Source: Petasospora fabianii (lineage: Eukaryota > Ascomycota > Saccharomycetes > Phaffomycetales > Wickerhamomycetaceae). From it: 64,000 nucleotides of DNA. This document shows positions 36,599 to 46,509 of the stretch, in pieces. The notes beneath the pieces are model-generated. The model was not told the origin of the DNA. It saw nothing but the letters and a program-made list of their open reading frames with translations, and searched no databases. The stretch covers positions 744,001 to 808,000 of the forward strand of contig CP048719.1 of NCBI GenBank assembly GCA_022641835.1, written 5' to 3'. Both the position numbers and the translations under genes were made by a program. Position 1 is the stretch's first letter; every line of letters begins with the position of its first letter.

Positions 36599-37654
36599 TC
36601 AACGGACATATGTGGCATCAATCTTTTCCACTTGTGGCAAGAACATGATGAGCTTACGTCTGTAACTTGTAGGGTTCTTCAACTGCAATGGATTACCTTC
36701 GAGGTAGACCGTTTCCAGGCCCTTGATATCCTTCAATTCCTTCTCAACATCTTCAAAGGATTCAAACTTGTTGTATGATGCCCACACATCAGTAAGGTTC
36801 TTGAGATGTGACAAGTTTTCAAACTTTGTAATTCTGTTCGATGTAATGTCTAATGTTGTAAGTTTGGAGTTCTTCTCCAAACCTTCAATCTTCTCAATAC
36901 CGTTATGGGAGACATACAACTCCTCCAAGTTCTCCAATTCATCAAGTCCTTCAAGCTTTGTGATCTTGTTAGACTGTATCGAAAGAATTTTCAAGTTCTT
37001 CAATGCGCCCAAGTTTTCAAACTTCCTCACATAATTCTTACCCAACCAGAGCTGCTCAAGTGATACAAGGGTATCAAGATTTTCAATCTTTGAGACTCTA
37101 TTTCCACCGAGCTCCAAGTTCTTCAGCTTTGTCATCTTCTCCAAGTTGACAATGTGGGAGATCTTGTTCTGCACAAAATACAAGTTCTCTAACTCAACAA
37201 GATCCTCCACGTTCTTAATGTTCTTGATCTTATTGAAGGAAAAATCCAAACTCTTCAATTGAGTCTTCTCATTGATATGTGAACTAATATGCTTGATTCT
37301 GTTGTCATAGAAATCAAGCTCCTCAATGTCATCAGGGAGGTATTTAACAGCACCAACACTCTCCAAGAGATTCTGTCTCAAAACAAGACTCTTTAGATTC
37401 TTGAACCTTTGCAAGTCCAGATCATCCATACTTCTAATCTTCAAGTGGACAAGCTCAATGAATTCTGAATCGTCTGGAAGATCCGCAGCGAGATCACCAT
37501 CAGCAGCAATCTCATCAGTGTTTGGATCATCAATGATGTTTGAGCCTGTTGGGATTCCCCTGCTCACTGGCTGTGATGCATCCGCGTCTTCCACTTCAGA
37601 GTCTGTGTGATCGCTTCCACTCAGCACGTTCTCAATTGGATCATCAGTGGTCAT
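36599..37654 (-). CDS. SDS22: Leucine-rich-repeat PP1 regulator Sds22
   Basis: 351 residues from ATG 37654 (yeast 338). After an acidic N-terminal 80 residues there are about 11-12 SDS22-type 22-residue LRRs (consensus LKNLxxLxLxxNxIxKIEGL), for instance LKNLELGGNRVSKIENLDTL and LEELYVSHNGIEKIEGLEK, closed by a C-terminal cap (GLETVYLEGNPLQLKNPTSYRRKLIMFLP). Sds22 binds the Glc7/PP1 catalytic subunit in the nucleus and is needed for its biogenesis and mitotic function. It converges on CYB2 with 71 bp between stops. Confidence 0.93.
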   Translation of the reverse strand: MTTDDPIENVLSGSDHTDSEVEDADASQPVSRGIPTGSNIIDDPNTDEIAADGDLAADLPDDSEFIELVHLKIRSMDDLDLQRFKNLKSLVLRQNLLESVGAVKYLPDDIEELDFYDNRIKHISSHINEKTQLKSLDFSFNKIKNIKNVEDLVELENLYFVQNKISHIVNLEKMTKLKNLELGGNRVSKIENLDTLVSLEQLWLGKNYVRKFENLGALKNLKILSIQSNKITKLEGLDELENLEELYVSHNGIEKIEGLEKNSKLTTLDITSNRITKFENLSHLKNLTDVWASYNKFESFEDVEKELKDIKGLETVYLEGNPLQLKNPTSYRRKLIMFLPQVEKIDATYVR

Positions 37655-38061
37655 CTTCTTTAAAGATTTCACTACGGAAATTGGATTGTGGAGAGTCTTA
37701 CAGAGTAGAATGCGCACCACCACTTTGGTGGCGAAAAGACAGGAGATCTACTTGTGTAGGGTGTCCGGGTTTTCCGTTGACCCCACTCTTATTTGTCATG
37801 GTGATTTAAGGATGCTTACGATGGTATTGATCGATAAATGAATCTTTGTATATACAGTTTGTAAAGTCAAGTTGATGGAAATGGATAAAAACTCGGTGAT
37901 TAACGTAACAAAAGAATGCGTGAATGACACTTGGACGAATCAGAGAGTGGGCGGAAGTTGTGGTGATGACGATGATAGTGGCAGATCTAAACCGTAGTCA
38001 TTTGACAACCTAAGGCTTCAGCACAATGGATGATTGCTCAGTTAGAGTCAAAAGAGACCAC

Positions 38062-38415
38062 TTAGTTAGCCTGTGGATTGCTGGAAACAAGCTCAACAAC
38101 CTCAGCAATGGTCTTGACCTTCTCACTCTCCTCATCAGTCAACTGGAAGTCGAACTCATTCTCAACGTTAACGAGGAACTCAGTGGCATCGAGTGAGTCC
38201 AAACCAAGGTCACCTTGGATAGCAAGTTCTGGAGACAAAGTAACGTCCTTCTTGATCAAGTGAGCGTTGGACTCGGCGATACGTCTAATGATCTCATCCT
38301 GGGACAAGCTGTTGGCAGAGTAGAATCTGAGGAAAGCTGGACGGGCAACTGGGGCAGCGGCAACTCTGGCAGAAAGAGAGGCACGCACAACGGAGCGGGA
38401 GGCAAGTCTGAACAT
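38062..38415 (-). CDS. ACP1: Mitochondrial acyl carrier protein
   Basis: 117 residues from ATG 38415 (yeast 125). A basic, Ser/Ala/Arg-rich presequence covers about residues 1-32 (MFRLASRSVVRASLSARVAA). The ACP fold follows, with the phosphopantetheine serine S74 in DLGLDSLDATEF and the acidic helix VENEFDFQLTDEE. It carries acyl chains in type II mitochondrial fatty acid synthesis (lipoate precursor) and serves LYR proteins; in yeasts with complex I it is also a subunit of that complex (NDUFAB1/ACPM). It is activated by PPT2, encoded 6.3 kb away. Divergent from the CinA-domain gene with 254 bp between ATGs. Confidence 0.94.
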   Translation of the reverse strand: MFRLASRSVVRASLSARVAAAPVARPAFLRFYSANSLSQDEIIRRIAESNAHLIKKDVTLSPELAIQGDLGLDSLDATEFLVNVENEFDFQLTDEESEKVKTIAEVVELVSSNPQAN

Positions 38416-38669
38416 GTTTACGGACGTGAGAGGCAACACGGAGGGGAAAGTCTAGCACACCACCACAAACCTTTCTTGGTCCGGACTCCACTTCTACGTT
38501 TTTCGGCGCGCACATTTCGAGATTTTCGCGATCATGGAAACCTGGACACCAACTTAACGAGCTCGCGATTTCTCATTTCTCCAAGACCTGGGACATCAAG
38601 GTGTGCTCATGATTAGTCAATCCATTGGCACATACTGTGAACAGGCCGACTACCTACCAGCTCATAGCA

Positions 38670-39266
38670 ATGTCCCACGGGTTTCCACCTGACAGTGTTT
38701 CGGAGACAGTCTCGAAGATTGCTGAGATTCTTAAGAGACGGAATGAGACTATCTCCGTCTCCGAAGCCGCATGTGGTGGTCTTCTCTCAGCTTACCTTGT
38801 CTCCGTTCCCGGTGCATCGAATTGGTTCCATGGAGGAACACTTGTCTACAGTTTGAAGTCTCGTCTTAAATTGTCTGGCTGGTCGGAAGAGGATATCATG
38901 AACTATACTGGCCCTTCGGAGAAAGTTGCACTAAGGCTCGCTCGTAACCTCAGAATTGAGCTTGGAAGCACCTATGTGATTTCAGAAACTGGTATTGCAG
39001 GTCCAATTAGTGAAGATCAGAAGACAGTCTTTGCCAATGAAGATATTGGAACAGTCTATCTTGGTATCTCAACACCACAGGGGGAGAAGACGAGGATACA
39101 CAAGACAAAGTCTGGCGATAGGGCCAGTAACATGCAAGAATTTGCCCAATATGGACTGGAATTCTTCTTGGAGGAGCTCATAAGGATCGATAAGGAAAGT
39201 GCTGGCAATGGCGACAACGAAGAAGGCAAAGATGGTCAGAGAAAGAAGAAGAGAAGCGATGACTAA
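38670..39266 (+). CDS. CinA C-terminal domain protein (NMN amidohydrolase-like)
   Basis: 198 residues from ATG 38670. A single CinA C-terminal domain fills residues 10-170: ISVSEAACGGLLSAYLVSVPGASNWFHGGTLVYS-type N-terminal block, then VALRLARNLRIELGSTYVISETGIAGP. In bacteria this domain (PncC) removes the amide from nicotinamide mononucleotide; fungi have stand-alone copies of unknown role. The bacterial ESCTGG motif is replaced by EAACGG, so catalysis is doubtful. The C-terminal 30 residues are a charged KKKR-rich tail. There is no presequence. Family call is good; function is open. Confidence 0.75.
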   Translation: MSHGFPPDSVSETVSKIAEILKRRNETISVSEAACGGLLSAYLVSVPGASNWFHGGTLVYSLKSRLKLSGWSEEDIMNYTGPSEKVALRLARNLRIELGSTYVISETGIAGPISEDQKTVFANEDIGTVYLGISTPQGEKTRIHKTKSGDRASNMQEFAQYGLEFFLEELIRIDKESAGNGDNEEGKDGQRKKKRSDD

Positions 39267-40274
39267 AACTTCATGTTTAATGCTAGGGCATGAGTGAACC
39301 AGAAAAAAAATGACGACGTTATGAACGAGATATCACATTGGGCTGTAGAAATTGAAGCAATAGAGGTTAATGGCTAAGTCAATTAGGTATCACTGGGGTC
39401 TCACTTGAGCTGGCCAAGTCATATAACGTATGTGAAGGACATCAAGGCGCAGAGAGCAGGGTTTGTGCTTCTCATTGCTACTCTCTTGAAGTGTATTATA
39501 AGAGAGGGTCCACAAATTTACCAATGCAGGAGACTTCAAGGCAAACGACTCGAACAATCGCACCTGACGCAAGAGATGGTGTTGATTCTGCATCCACTTT
39601 GCCCAATCTGGCGACTTTCCCAATTAGGAAACTGTGAAAGACGCGAGAAATGGCGCCAGTACACGTTCTTAGCTGTCGCAAAACAGGCCAAGCAGGACTC
39701 TAATCAGAAAAATACTCAAAAGTACTCGCGTTGAATACATAGTGTAAGAGATTTATAGCTCGATAGAGATTGGGCAGTCTCAAGATTGAAAGAAAGATAG
39801 GCCGTCTCACAGCTCTTGGGAATGTCGCGCGTGTTTCGCGTGCAGCATGGCTCGGAATGTAGATCTGTCCACGATTGAAAGACCCTGCGCGTGGCCATTA
39901 AGCAAGGACAAAGCGCCATTTTAAGTTCGAAATATTTAGCAAAAAGAACATTGAATGAAAAGCTTTGTATAGCCCGATTTTAGCTGCTTCTTGCGTCATA
40001 GCTTGCGCGTTGAACTGGTGTGTTAGTGCAGGATCTCGGTCGCGATTCGGCGCGCATCATTTAAACGTCCATCAATTCTTTTGCCGCCGTAGTTTAAAGA
40101 GGAGGAAGACTTGTTAAAACGATCCACTTCTCCTTGGTTACTCAGGGCCACCGTGCAGAGGATTGACAGAGCTTACTTTCACTGCTCACCCGCTTTTCTT
40201 GCACCTTCACAGGCTCGCTGCCGGTACTTCCCTGATTATCAATTCTCACGCTCCTAAGGACAACACTACCGAAA
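39267..40274. other. Intergenic region before DCK1
   Basis: About 1 kb. It is rich in GCGCG/CGCGT-type words between 39820 and 40050, but these do not form full MCB clusters. Short frames here show no domain. Confidence 0.5.
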
Positions 40275-43200
40275 ATGGCATCCAAAGATGCTTCCAACAG
40301 GGGAAGTGAGCTTTCCTTAGCTAATGCTAATCTCCAATGGTCACCTCTTCCCATGCTGGCTCATGGGAAGATCATAAGGTCCTTCACACCACTGGACAAG
40401 CACCCATCGCTAAAATTCTCGCCCTTCTACAAGAATCTCTACTACGGTGATGAAGTGTTCCTCTTTGAAACAAACAACGCCAATTGGGCCAGAGGATACC
40501 AAAATGTCCAGCCACTTCCATCAGACTTCATCTCCAAATCCTCTGATCTTGAAAAGCTCCCAGAGATGCAGATCAGTGTAGTGATCGTGCCCCTTTCCAA
40601 CGTGCACATTACAGACAGACTTCCAATGTCATCATCCTTCGCTCCTCCTGCACCAACTGACTTTGAAAATGCTCAATCAAGCATTCCATCCATCTATGAT
40701 CTTCAAATATCCAATTCCAAGGCCAGAAATGGAGAATTGATCGATGAAACGGCCAACGTTAGACTTAAGCCACCTCTTCCCTTGGTCAGACTCGACTCAG
40801 GCAAACTCCTCGATGAACTCGTTCCATCATTGTCACAGCTTGCATCACACATTTACTCGCTTTACTCTGTGGCCGAGTATGCACTCTTTACAAAGCTTTA
40901 CAAGCTCTTCGATGAGCTCAACGACATCAGAATCAAGCTCGTACACAACCTTTTAACTAAGAGCGAGATAGATACCGCTAGAAAGAACATTTCCCTTCTC
41001 CTGACGAACGTGTCCAAATTGCTTTCCTCTAAGGGTGTCAACCGCTTTGAGCAGGGTGCTTCAACAGGTCAGCTTAAGAATGACACATCTGGTTACGAAG
41101 CCATCACTTCCAGAGACGTCCATACTGGTGAGCTTTACGACTACTGGGCCACTGATATTAAGAAACAACCATCTCCGCATCTCGTCGCTGCAAATCAGGT
41201 CACAGCTGCACTGCAACCCAACTTCCCAGTTAAAAACAATTTGGCCAACGAGATCAACTCCAACAGAATCACCAAGTTCGACAAGGTGACACCATCTCAG
41301 ATTCTTGTTGATTTCAAAGATGTTAGTGGTTCATCTTACCTTAACCCCAAGGGGTTCGAGGGTATGACTGCATACTTGTACCTCAGAAGCGCTAAGAAGA
41401 GGTTGACTGAGGCTTTCTCCATTCACATCAGGACTGCCGCTGATCTCTCGCTTGACAAGATCTCGGCTGCGTTGTTCAGAAACATCCCTGGTACTGAAGT
41501 TGACAATGGAAGAATATATCTTGTTGCCATCATTACTGAAGAGATTGAGGTTCAGCGGAAGACACCGCAAAGTCTGAAGAGAATCAGAAAGGGTCTCGCC
41601 GCCGGTGTTGCTGATATATCCAGAATCTTCTCCAGACACTCGGGTGCCCTTGAGTCTCGCCAGGCTCATCAATTCACGATTAACTTGTTCGGCTCCTATG
41701 TCAACAGAACTGACAACACAACACTGGACCCAAAGAACATGAACTTTGGTTGGGGTGAACTGCTTGATAGAATCATTGCTGGTTCAAAGAAGGGTGTTGC
41801 TGTTAACCCAAGAGCGGAGAAACTTGTGGTCAGCATCAAGGAGTTTAGGGACGACTTGGCCAATGTTGCACAGGACTTTGATGCCAATGCCAAGACTCCA
41901 ATCTACCAAATCCGAACGAACTTCTTTGATCCATTGGTCCAGGCATTTGACAGGATTTATTTGTCTCTCGGTAAGGTTAACTTGTACAACAACAGCACTC
42001 CATTCCCTGGTGGTTTGGCCTCCATCAGTCTCGTCAGTGAGAATCCAAAGTCTAAGATCGGTATCTCTAAGGCCACGAATCAGATTCCAGGTAAGTTCTG
42101 GGACTTTACTTCCGTACACTCAAACGAAGTTGTTGGCGAGGCAATCAAGCTGAGTAATATTGAGGACATTGAACCAAACGAGACTCTCAAGCTGAAACTC
42201 TACGTCAACTTTGAGTTCAAAGGTGAAGCCGATGTGATAGTTTCTCAGAATGGCAAAATTTATGAGTACCGCAAGAACCAGATGATCACTTTCCACAACG
42301 GATCTGAGGCTGTTGGTGATGTCGAGCTAACAACCGACTACATTGGTAAGACCTACAACATTGAAAGCGCCTTCCAGCATATCCTTGGCTGGAGCAGAAT
42401 GTACTCACTTCCAGAACACGAGGAAAGACTCATTGAAACTTTGAAGGTTCTCAACCAGGCTCAGCTTCAGCAGGACATCAAGTACTTCCCGGAGATTACT
42501 GTCGAACTACTCAAGATCTTCAATGTGTCTACTGAGCTGAAGCTCACGAAACTGAAGTCGGCCACTTTCTATGCCTTCATTCATTTGCTTGATGTTATTA
42601 TCGCCAGACAGGAGCAGTACACATATTTGTTCCATGACTTTGTTGATGCTCACGAAGACAAGGGTGGTCTTCCAGGTTGTGGGAGCGACTTGATCTACAT
42701 GGCTGCTTCCTACTTCGGGAAGGCTTCTACTGAGTGGAACTATGTTGGAAGAACGTTGTGTCGCATTTTACCACTCTTGGTGAAGACTTCACTGATGTCA
42801 GTCTCCAAGGACGATGCCAAGGAGTTCAAGACTGTATGGAAGGCGCTTGCCCAGACCTTGGCTTCCTTTGTTCAGATCAAGACAGAGTCAAACATTCCAG
42901 ACATCTTGTTAGTTCTGGAGTACCTGGACCTGACTGTTGGTCACCTGAGATTACTGTTCACGGCTAGTGAGATTGCCGACTATGCTATTGCCGTCATCAA
43001 CGCCGTTGGTAACAGAGGGCTGAGAAGTATGGTTGATGACTCTGGTGCTAACAGTATTGCCACTAAAGAGAAGCAAATCTTCATTACTAAGCTGCTTCTT
43101 GTTCGTCGTCTACTGGAGGGCTGGATCTTTGATGCTGTTGAGCCGAGTGAGGCCACTCATAAATTGTTCTACCACGCTGTCAACTGGGCTGTTGAGGCTT

Positions 43201-46040
43201 ACGATTCCAAGAACAGTGATTTGGATATCCTCCGGCTGGCAAATTCTTGCTTGGTGACTCTTTGTGCTATCTCTTGGAACATTTGTGCTGAGGGCAGAGA
43301 GGACAACTATGCTCTTCCAAGATCTACATCAAGACTGTTGCTGACCATCTCTAGACTGTTTATCAAGTTGCACTCCCACTGCAGGGCCAGTAAGTTGTTC
43401 GAGGCTAAGAGAACATACACTCAGATTTTCCCGAACGCCTATCCATTCCCGGAGCTCATCACGGACTCCACAATCAACGATGTCATTGTTGTCGAGATCT
43501 TGGTCGAACTTGCTGTCATCTACTGTTACATGATGAAGATTGCCAAACACATTGCTTCCTCTTCTCAGGGATACATCTCTATTATTAGCAGTGCTTCTGA
43601 CGACGATTTGTTCAACCAGTCCCCACACTATCTCAAGGGCTTTACAAAGGATGACCTTCTGTCTGTTATTCAGACCAACAGATTGATGATTCAAAGTAAG
43701 TTCTTCCCATGTGAGAAATGGATATCTCTCTACGCATTGCTGATAGAGGGTGCCACATCGGCTTCCGAGCTCATCAAGTTCTCCATGATCAAGGATCATA
43801 TTCCAGCTGCCGCTGATTCTGAAGTGTTTGATAGATCTCTGTGGAGTAAGTATCTCAAGTCGTTGCTGGCCATGGCTGGTTCTATGCCCGCTTCCATTTG
43901 TCATTTGGCTGAGGTTCCGAGAAAGGCTGCCTGGAAGATCACACAGGATATCAGAACGAGATGTGCTTCTGTCATCAATCAGTCTTGGGACTGCCTTGGT
44001 TGGGACTCTTTGAAGAGGGACTACATCAGATTCGAGATAAAGAGAACATCTGGCTACCATGCTGAGTTTATCCAGGATGACTACGGTATCTTGGAAGAGT
44101 TGACGATTTTCTGCTTACAGAGAAACGCCTTCTGTCAGACAGTTGGTGTGAGAGTCCTCTGGTCCATCATCATTGCTGAACTTCTTGTTCAGGAGACCAG
44201 TGACGATCCTATTCCAAACAAGCTAATTGAGGTTGAGAGAGGATGTCTTATCGGTCTAGACAAGTTCTTCAAGTCCAACAGGTACACTCCGGGACTTTAC
44301 GAGCAAAGAAACTTCATCAAAAGACTGAAGATGGTCGCAAGACTGGATCCCGAGGATGAGTCTTTCCCAGATGTCTACAACTTCATCCAAAATCTGAGTG
44401 ACTTCCTTGACGTCCAGAATGACTTGACATCTGTCCCAGGTGGTGAGGAGTTTGATGATGAGAGAACCTTCCACAACCTCGATATATTACGCCACCTGAT
44501 GCGTGTGAACAACGCTAAAAAGTTCAACTCTTCGTTGGATGACATGTATGAGAGAAATATAAACAAGTCCAACTACGTACAGGCTGCTTTGTGTTTGGAG
44601 CTTATGTCTTCGACCTACAATTGGAACGTCCACGAGATGCTTCCGATTTCCATAAAGCCAAAGTTCCCAACACAATCCGCATTCGAAAGAAAGGAACAAC
44701 TTTACAAGATGATTGCCGAAAACTTGGTCAAGGGTAACAAGTTTGAGAAAGCTGTGTTGATTTACAAAGAGCTTGCTGATGCTTACGAACGTGTTAATTT
44801 CAATCTGAAGGGTTTAGGGTTTGTTCATGGGGAGTTGAGCAAGCTTTATAAGCAGCTTGAGAACTCAGACCGCGATACACCAACGTACTTCCTTGTCTCC
44901 TTCATTGGTCTTGGTTTCCCAAAGACGGTTAGATCCAGATCTTTCATCTACGAGGGTTATCCGTTCGAGCATATTAACTCTATTCACAACAGATTGTTAA
45001 GATTGCATGTTGGTGCTAAGATAATCTCTGATGAGAAGGAAGCCCAGCGTTCTCTGGAATCCCCACCTGCTGGTAAGTTCCTTTACATTATCACGGTGAA
45101 GCCGCAAATGGACTTCGCCAATGATCACGGTAATCTGTCCACTGCTGACAGACTATACATGCAGAATAAGGATCTGAAGTACTTCACAACTTCCAGAAGA
45201 TTGGGAAAGTCTAGTTCTGTCCTGGACTTGTGGGTTGAGGAGATTACTTATGAGACTTTCAACGTCTTCCCAACTTTGATGAACAGGGCAGAGATTTCTG
45301 AGATTCACTCTATGAAGCTTTCTCCAATACAAAACGCACTGAGAACTATTGGTACCAAAACACAGGATCTTGTGAATGCCGAGTCATCTGCAGAGAAGGC
45401 CCTCAAGACAGGTGAGGCCAAATCCTCTGCCTTCAATGAGTTGTCTAGAAACGTATCCGGCACCGTTGATGCCCCAGTCAATGGAGGAATTGGACAATAC
45501 AGAGCATTCTTCGACCATCCGCCAAATCCAGATGATGAGAATGCTGTTCAGGAACATGCCATGCTGAAGAATGCATTTGACAACTTGACGATCTGTGTCT
45601 ACAGATGTCTGTTGGTCCATGGTAAGATGGTCCCAGATACACTCAGGGATTCTCACATTGCCTTGATCAGACTCTTTGAGAAGAACTTTGCTGATGAGAT
45701 CAAAAGAACGGGCCTCAGTGTACACGAGCTCGATGCTGCTGCGGCAAACGACCAACTTTTGAGGAAGGTACCTTCATTATCATCCGTCAGCACTGCTACC
45801 AACAGTAACGGTAGCGGCAACAGCTTGAATGGCTCCACAGTGGGACATAGCACTAACGCAAACTCGCGTGTGTCATCTATGGCATCCGTTAACACGATGT
45901 CTTCATCTAACTTGACGCGTGTTGACAGCACATCATCTGGAAAGTCACAGTCGACAAAGGCCACTGTTACAACGAACAGCAGTACGGGAAGAAAGAGATC
46001 CCTATTGAACTGGAGACAATCAAGGGCTGGTCCTGAGTGA
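40275..46040 (+). CDS. DCK1: DOCK-family Rho GTPase exchange factor Dck1
   Basis: 1921 residues (yeast Dck1/YLR422W 1932). An N-terminal SH3-like region (about 28-90: KIIRSFTPLDKH..., YYGDEVFLFETNNANWARGY), a DHR1/C2 lipid-binding region starting near 340-400 (YLYLRSAKKRLTEAFSIHI) with IYLVAIITEEIEVQ, a long helical armadillo-like middle, and a C-terminal DHR2 catalytic domain (about 1450-1800: LYKMIAENLVKGNKFEKAVLIYKELADAYE, YFLVSFIGLGFPKTVRSRSFIYEGYPFE). A Ser/Asn-rich tail ends the protein. With Lmo1 (ELMO) it activates Rho5 in cell-wall, oxidative-stress and mitophagy signalling. It is the largest gene in the window and has no intron. Confidence 0.92.
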   Translation: MASKDASNRGSELSLANANLQWSPLPMLAHGKIIRSFTPLDKHPSLKFSPFYKNLYYGDEVFLFETNNANWARGYQNVQPLPSDFISKSSDLEKLPEMQISVVIVPLSNVHITDRLPMSSSFAPPAPTDFENAQSSIPSIYDLQISNSKARNGELIDETANVRLKPPLPLVRLDSGKLLDELVPSLSQLASHIYSLYSVAEYALFTKLYKLFDELNDIRIKLVHNLLTKSEIDTARKNISLLLTNVSKLLSSKGVNRFEQGASTGQLKNDTSGYEAITSRDVHTGELYDYWATDIKKQPSPHLVAANQVTAALQPNFPVKNNLANEINSNRITKFDKVTPSQILVDFKDVSGSSYLNPKGFEGMTAYLYLRSAKKRLTEAFSIHIRTAADLSLDKISAALFRNIPGTEVDNGRIYLVAIITEEIEVQRKTPQSLKRIRKGLAAGVADISRIFSRHSGALESRQAHQFTINLFGSYVNRTDNTTLDPKNMNFGWGELLDRIIAGSKKGVAVNPRAEKLVVSIKEFRDDLANVAQDFDANAKTPIYQIRTNFFDPLVQAFDRIYLSLGKVNLYNNSTPFPGGLASISLVSENPKSKIGISKATNQIPGKFWDFTSVHSNEVVGEAIKLSNIEDIEPNETLKLKLYVNFEFKGEADVIVSQNGKIYEYRKNQMITFHNGSEAVGDVELTTDYIGKTYNIESAFQHILGWSRMYSLPEHEERLIETLKVLNQAQLQQDIKYFPEITVELLKIFNVSTELKLTKLKSATFYAFIHLLDVIIARQEQYTYLFHDFVDAHEDKGGLPGCGSDLIYMAASYFGKASTEWNYVGRTLCRILPLLVKTSLMSVSKDDAKEFKTVWKALAQTLASFVQIKTESNIPDILLVLEYLDLTVGHLRLLFTASEIADYAIAVINAVGNRGLRSMVDDSGANSIATKEKQIFITKLLLVRRLLEGWIFDAVEPSEATHKLFYHAVNWAVEAYDSKNSDLDILRLANSCLVTLCAISWNICAEGREDNYALPRSTSRLLLTISRLFIKLHSHCRASKLFEAKRTYTQIFPNAYPFPELITDSTINDVIVVEILVELAVIYCYMMKIAKHIASSSQGYISIISSASDDDLFNQSPHYLKGFTKDDLLSVIQTNRLMIQSKFFPCEKWISLYALLIEGATSASELIKFSMIKDHIPAAADSEVFDRSLWSKYLKSLLAMAGSMPASICHLAEVPRKAAWKITQDIRTRCASVINQSWDCLGWDSLKRDYIRFEIKRTSGYHAEFIQDDYGILEELTIFCLQRNAFCQTVGVRVLWSIIIAELLVQETSDDPIPNKLIEVERGCLIGLDKFFKSNRYTPGLYEQRNFIKRLKMVARLDPEDESFPDVYNFIQNLSDFLDVQNDLTSVPGGEEFDDERTFHNLDILRHLMRVNNAKKFNSSLDDMYERNINKSNYVQAALCLELMSSTYNWNVHEMLPISIKPKFPTQSAFERKEQLYKMIAENLVKGNKFEKAVLIYKELADAYERVNFNLKGLGFVHGELSKLYKQLENSDRDTPTYFLVSFIGLGFPKTVRSRSFIYEGYPFEHINSIHNRLLRLHVGAKIISDEKEAQRSLESPPAGKFLYIITVKPQMDFANDHGNLSTADRLYMQNKDLKYFTTSRRLGKSSSVLDLWVEEITYETFNVFPTLMNRAEISEIHSMKLSPIQNALRTIGTKTQDLVNAESSAEKALKTGEAKSSAFNELSRNVSGTVDAPVNGGIGQYRAFFDHPPNPDDENAVQEHAMLKNAFDNLTICVYRCLLVHGKMVPDTLRDSHIALIRLFEKNFADEIKRTGLSVHELDAAAANDQLLRKVPSLSSVSTATNSNGSGNSLNGSTVGHSTNANSRVSSMASVNTMSSSNLTRVDSTSSGKSQSTKATVTTNSSTGRKRSLLNWRQSRAGPE

Positions 46041-46509
46041 TAATCAGCTATTTATCAACATACTATCAATTAATGAGGCAATTAGAGGTAATAAAATGTG
46101 TAGTGATGAAGCAACACTTGATCTTATTGTGCCCATATCCTCCATACATCGTCTGTGTGGGGAAGCGCATCAGGGAATTTTCGCGGCGCCGCCAAATCGG
46201 GCCAAATGTAAACATCCGCGAGGTTTGTTTTTGTTTGGATCGAGATGAGTGAAAGTTCCGCCATGGCAACCTCTGTTTACTCTAGAAGAAGGATTTACCA
46301 TTCATTAGCCATACACAGGGCTCGCTTATATCTCAGGCAGTCTCAGAAAAGCACACGGTGACTTGTATTAGTCCCTGACACCATCTTGCATACCCTCATT
46401 GCCCCAGCGGCACCGCATCCTTTCTCCTTCCCGCCTCGCACACGCGCCGGACTGTCCTTTTCAGAATAAAGCATTTATCACTCGAGACTACACCGATTAA
46501 AACCCCATC
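46041..46509. other. Intergenic promoter region of CDC14
   Basis: 469 bp between DCK1 and CDC14. I see no gene. A TTCGCGGCGCCGCC stretch near 46180-46193 is a local GC island. Confidence 0.5.
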
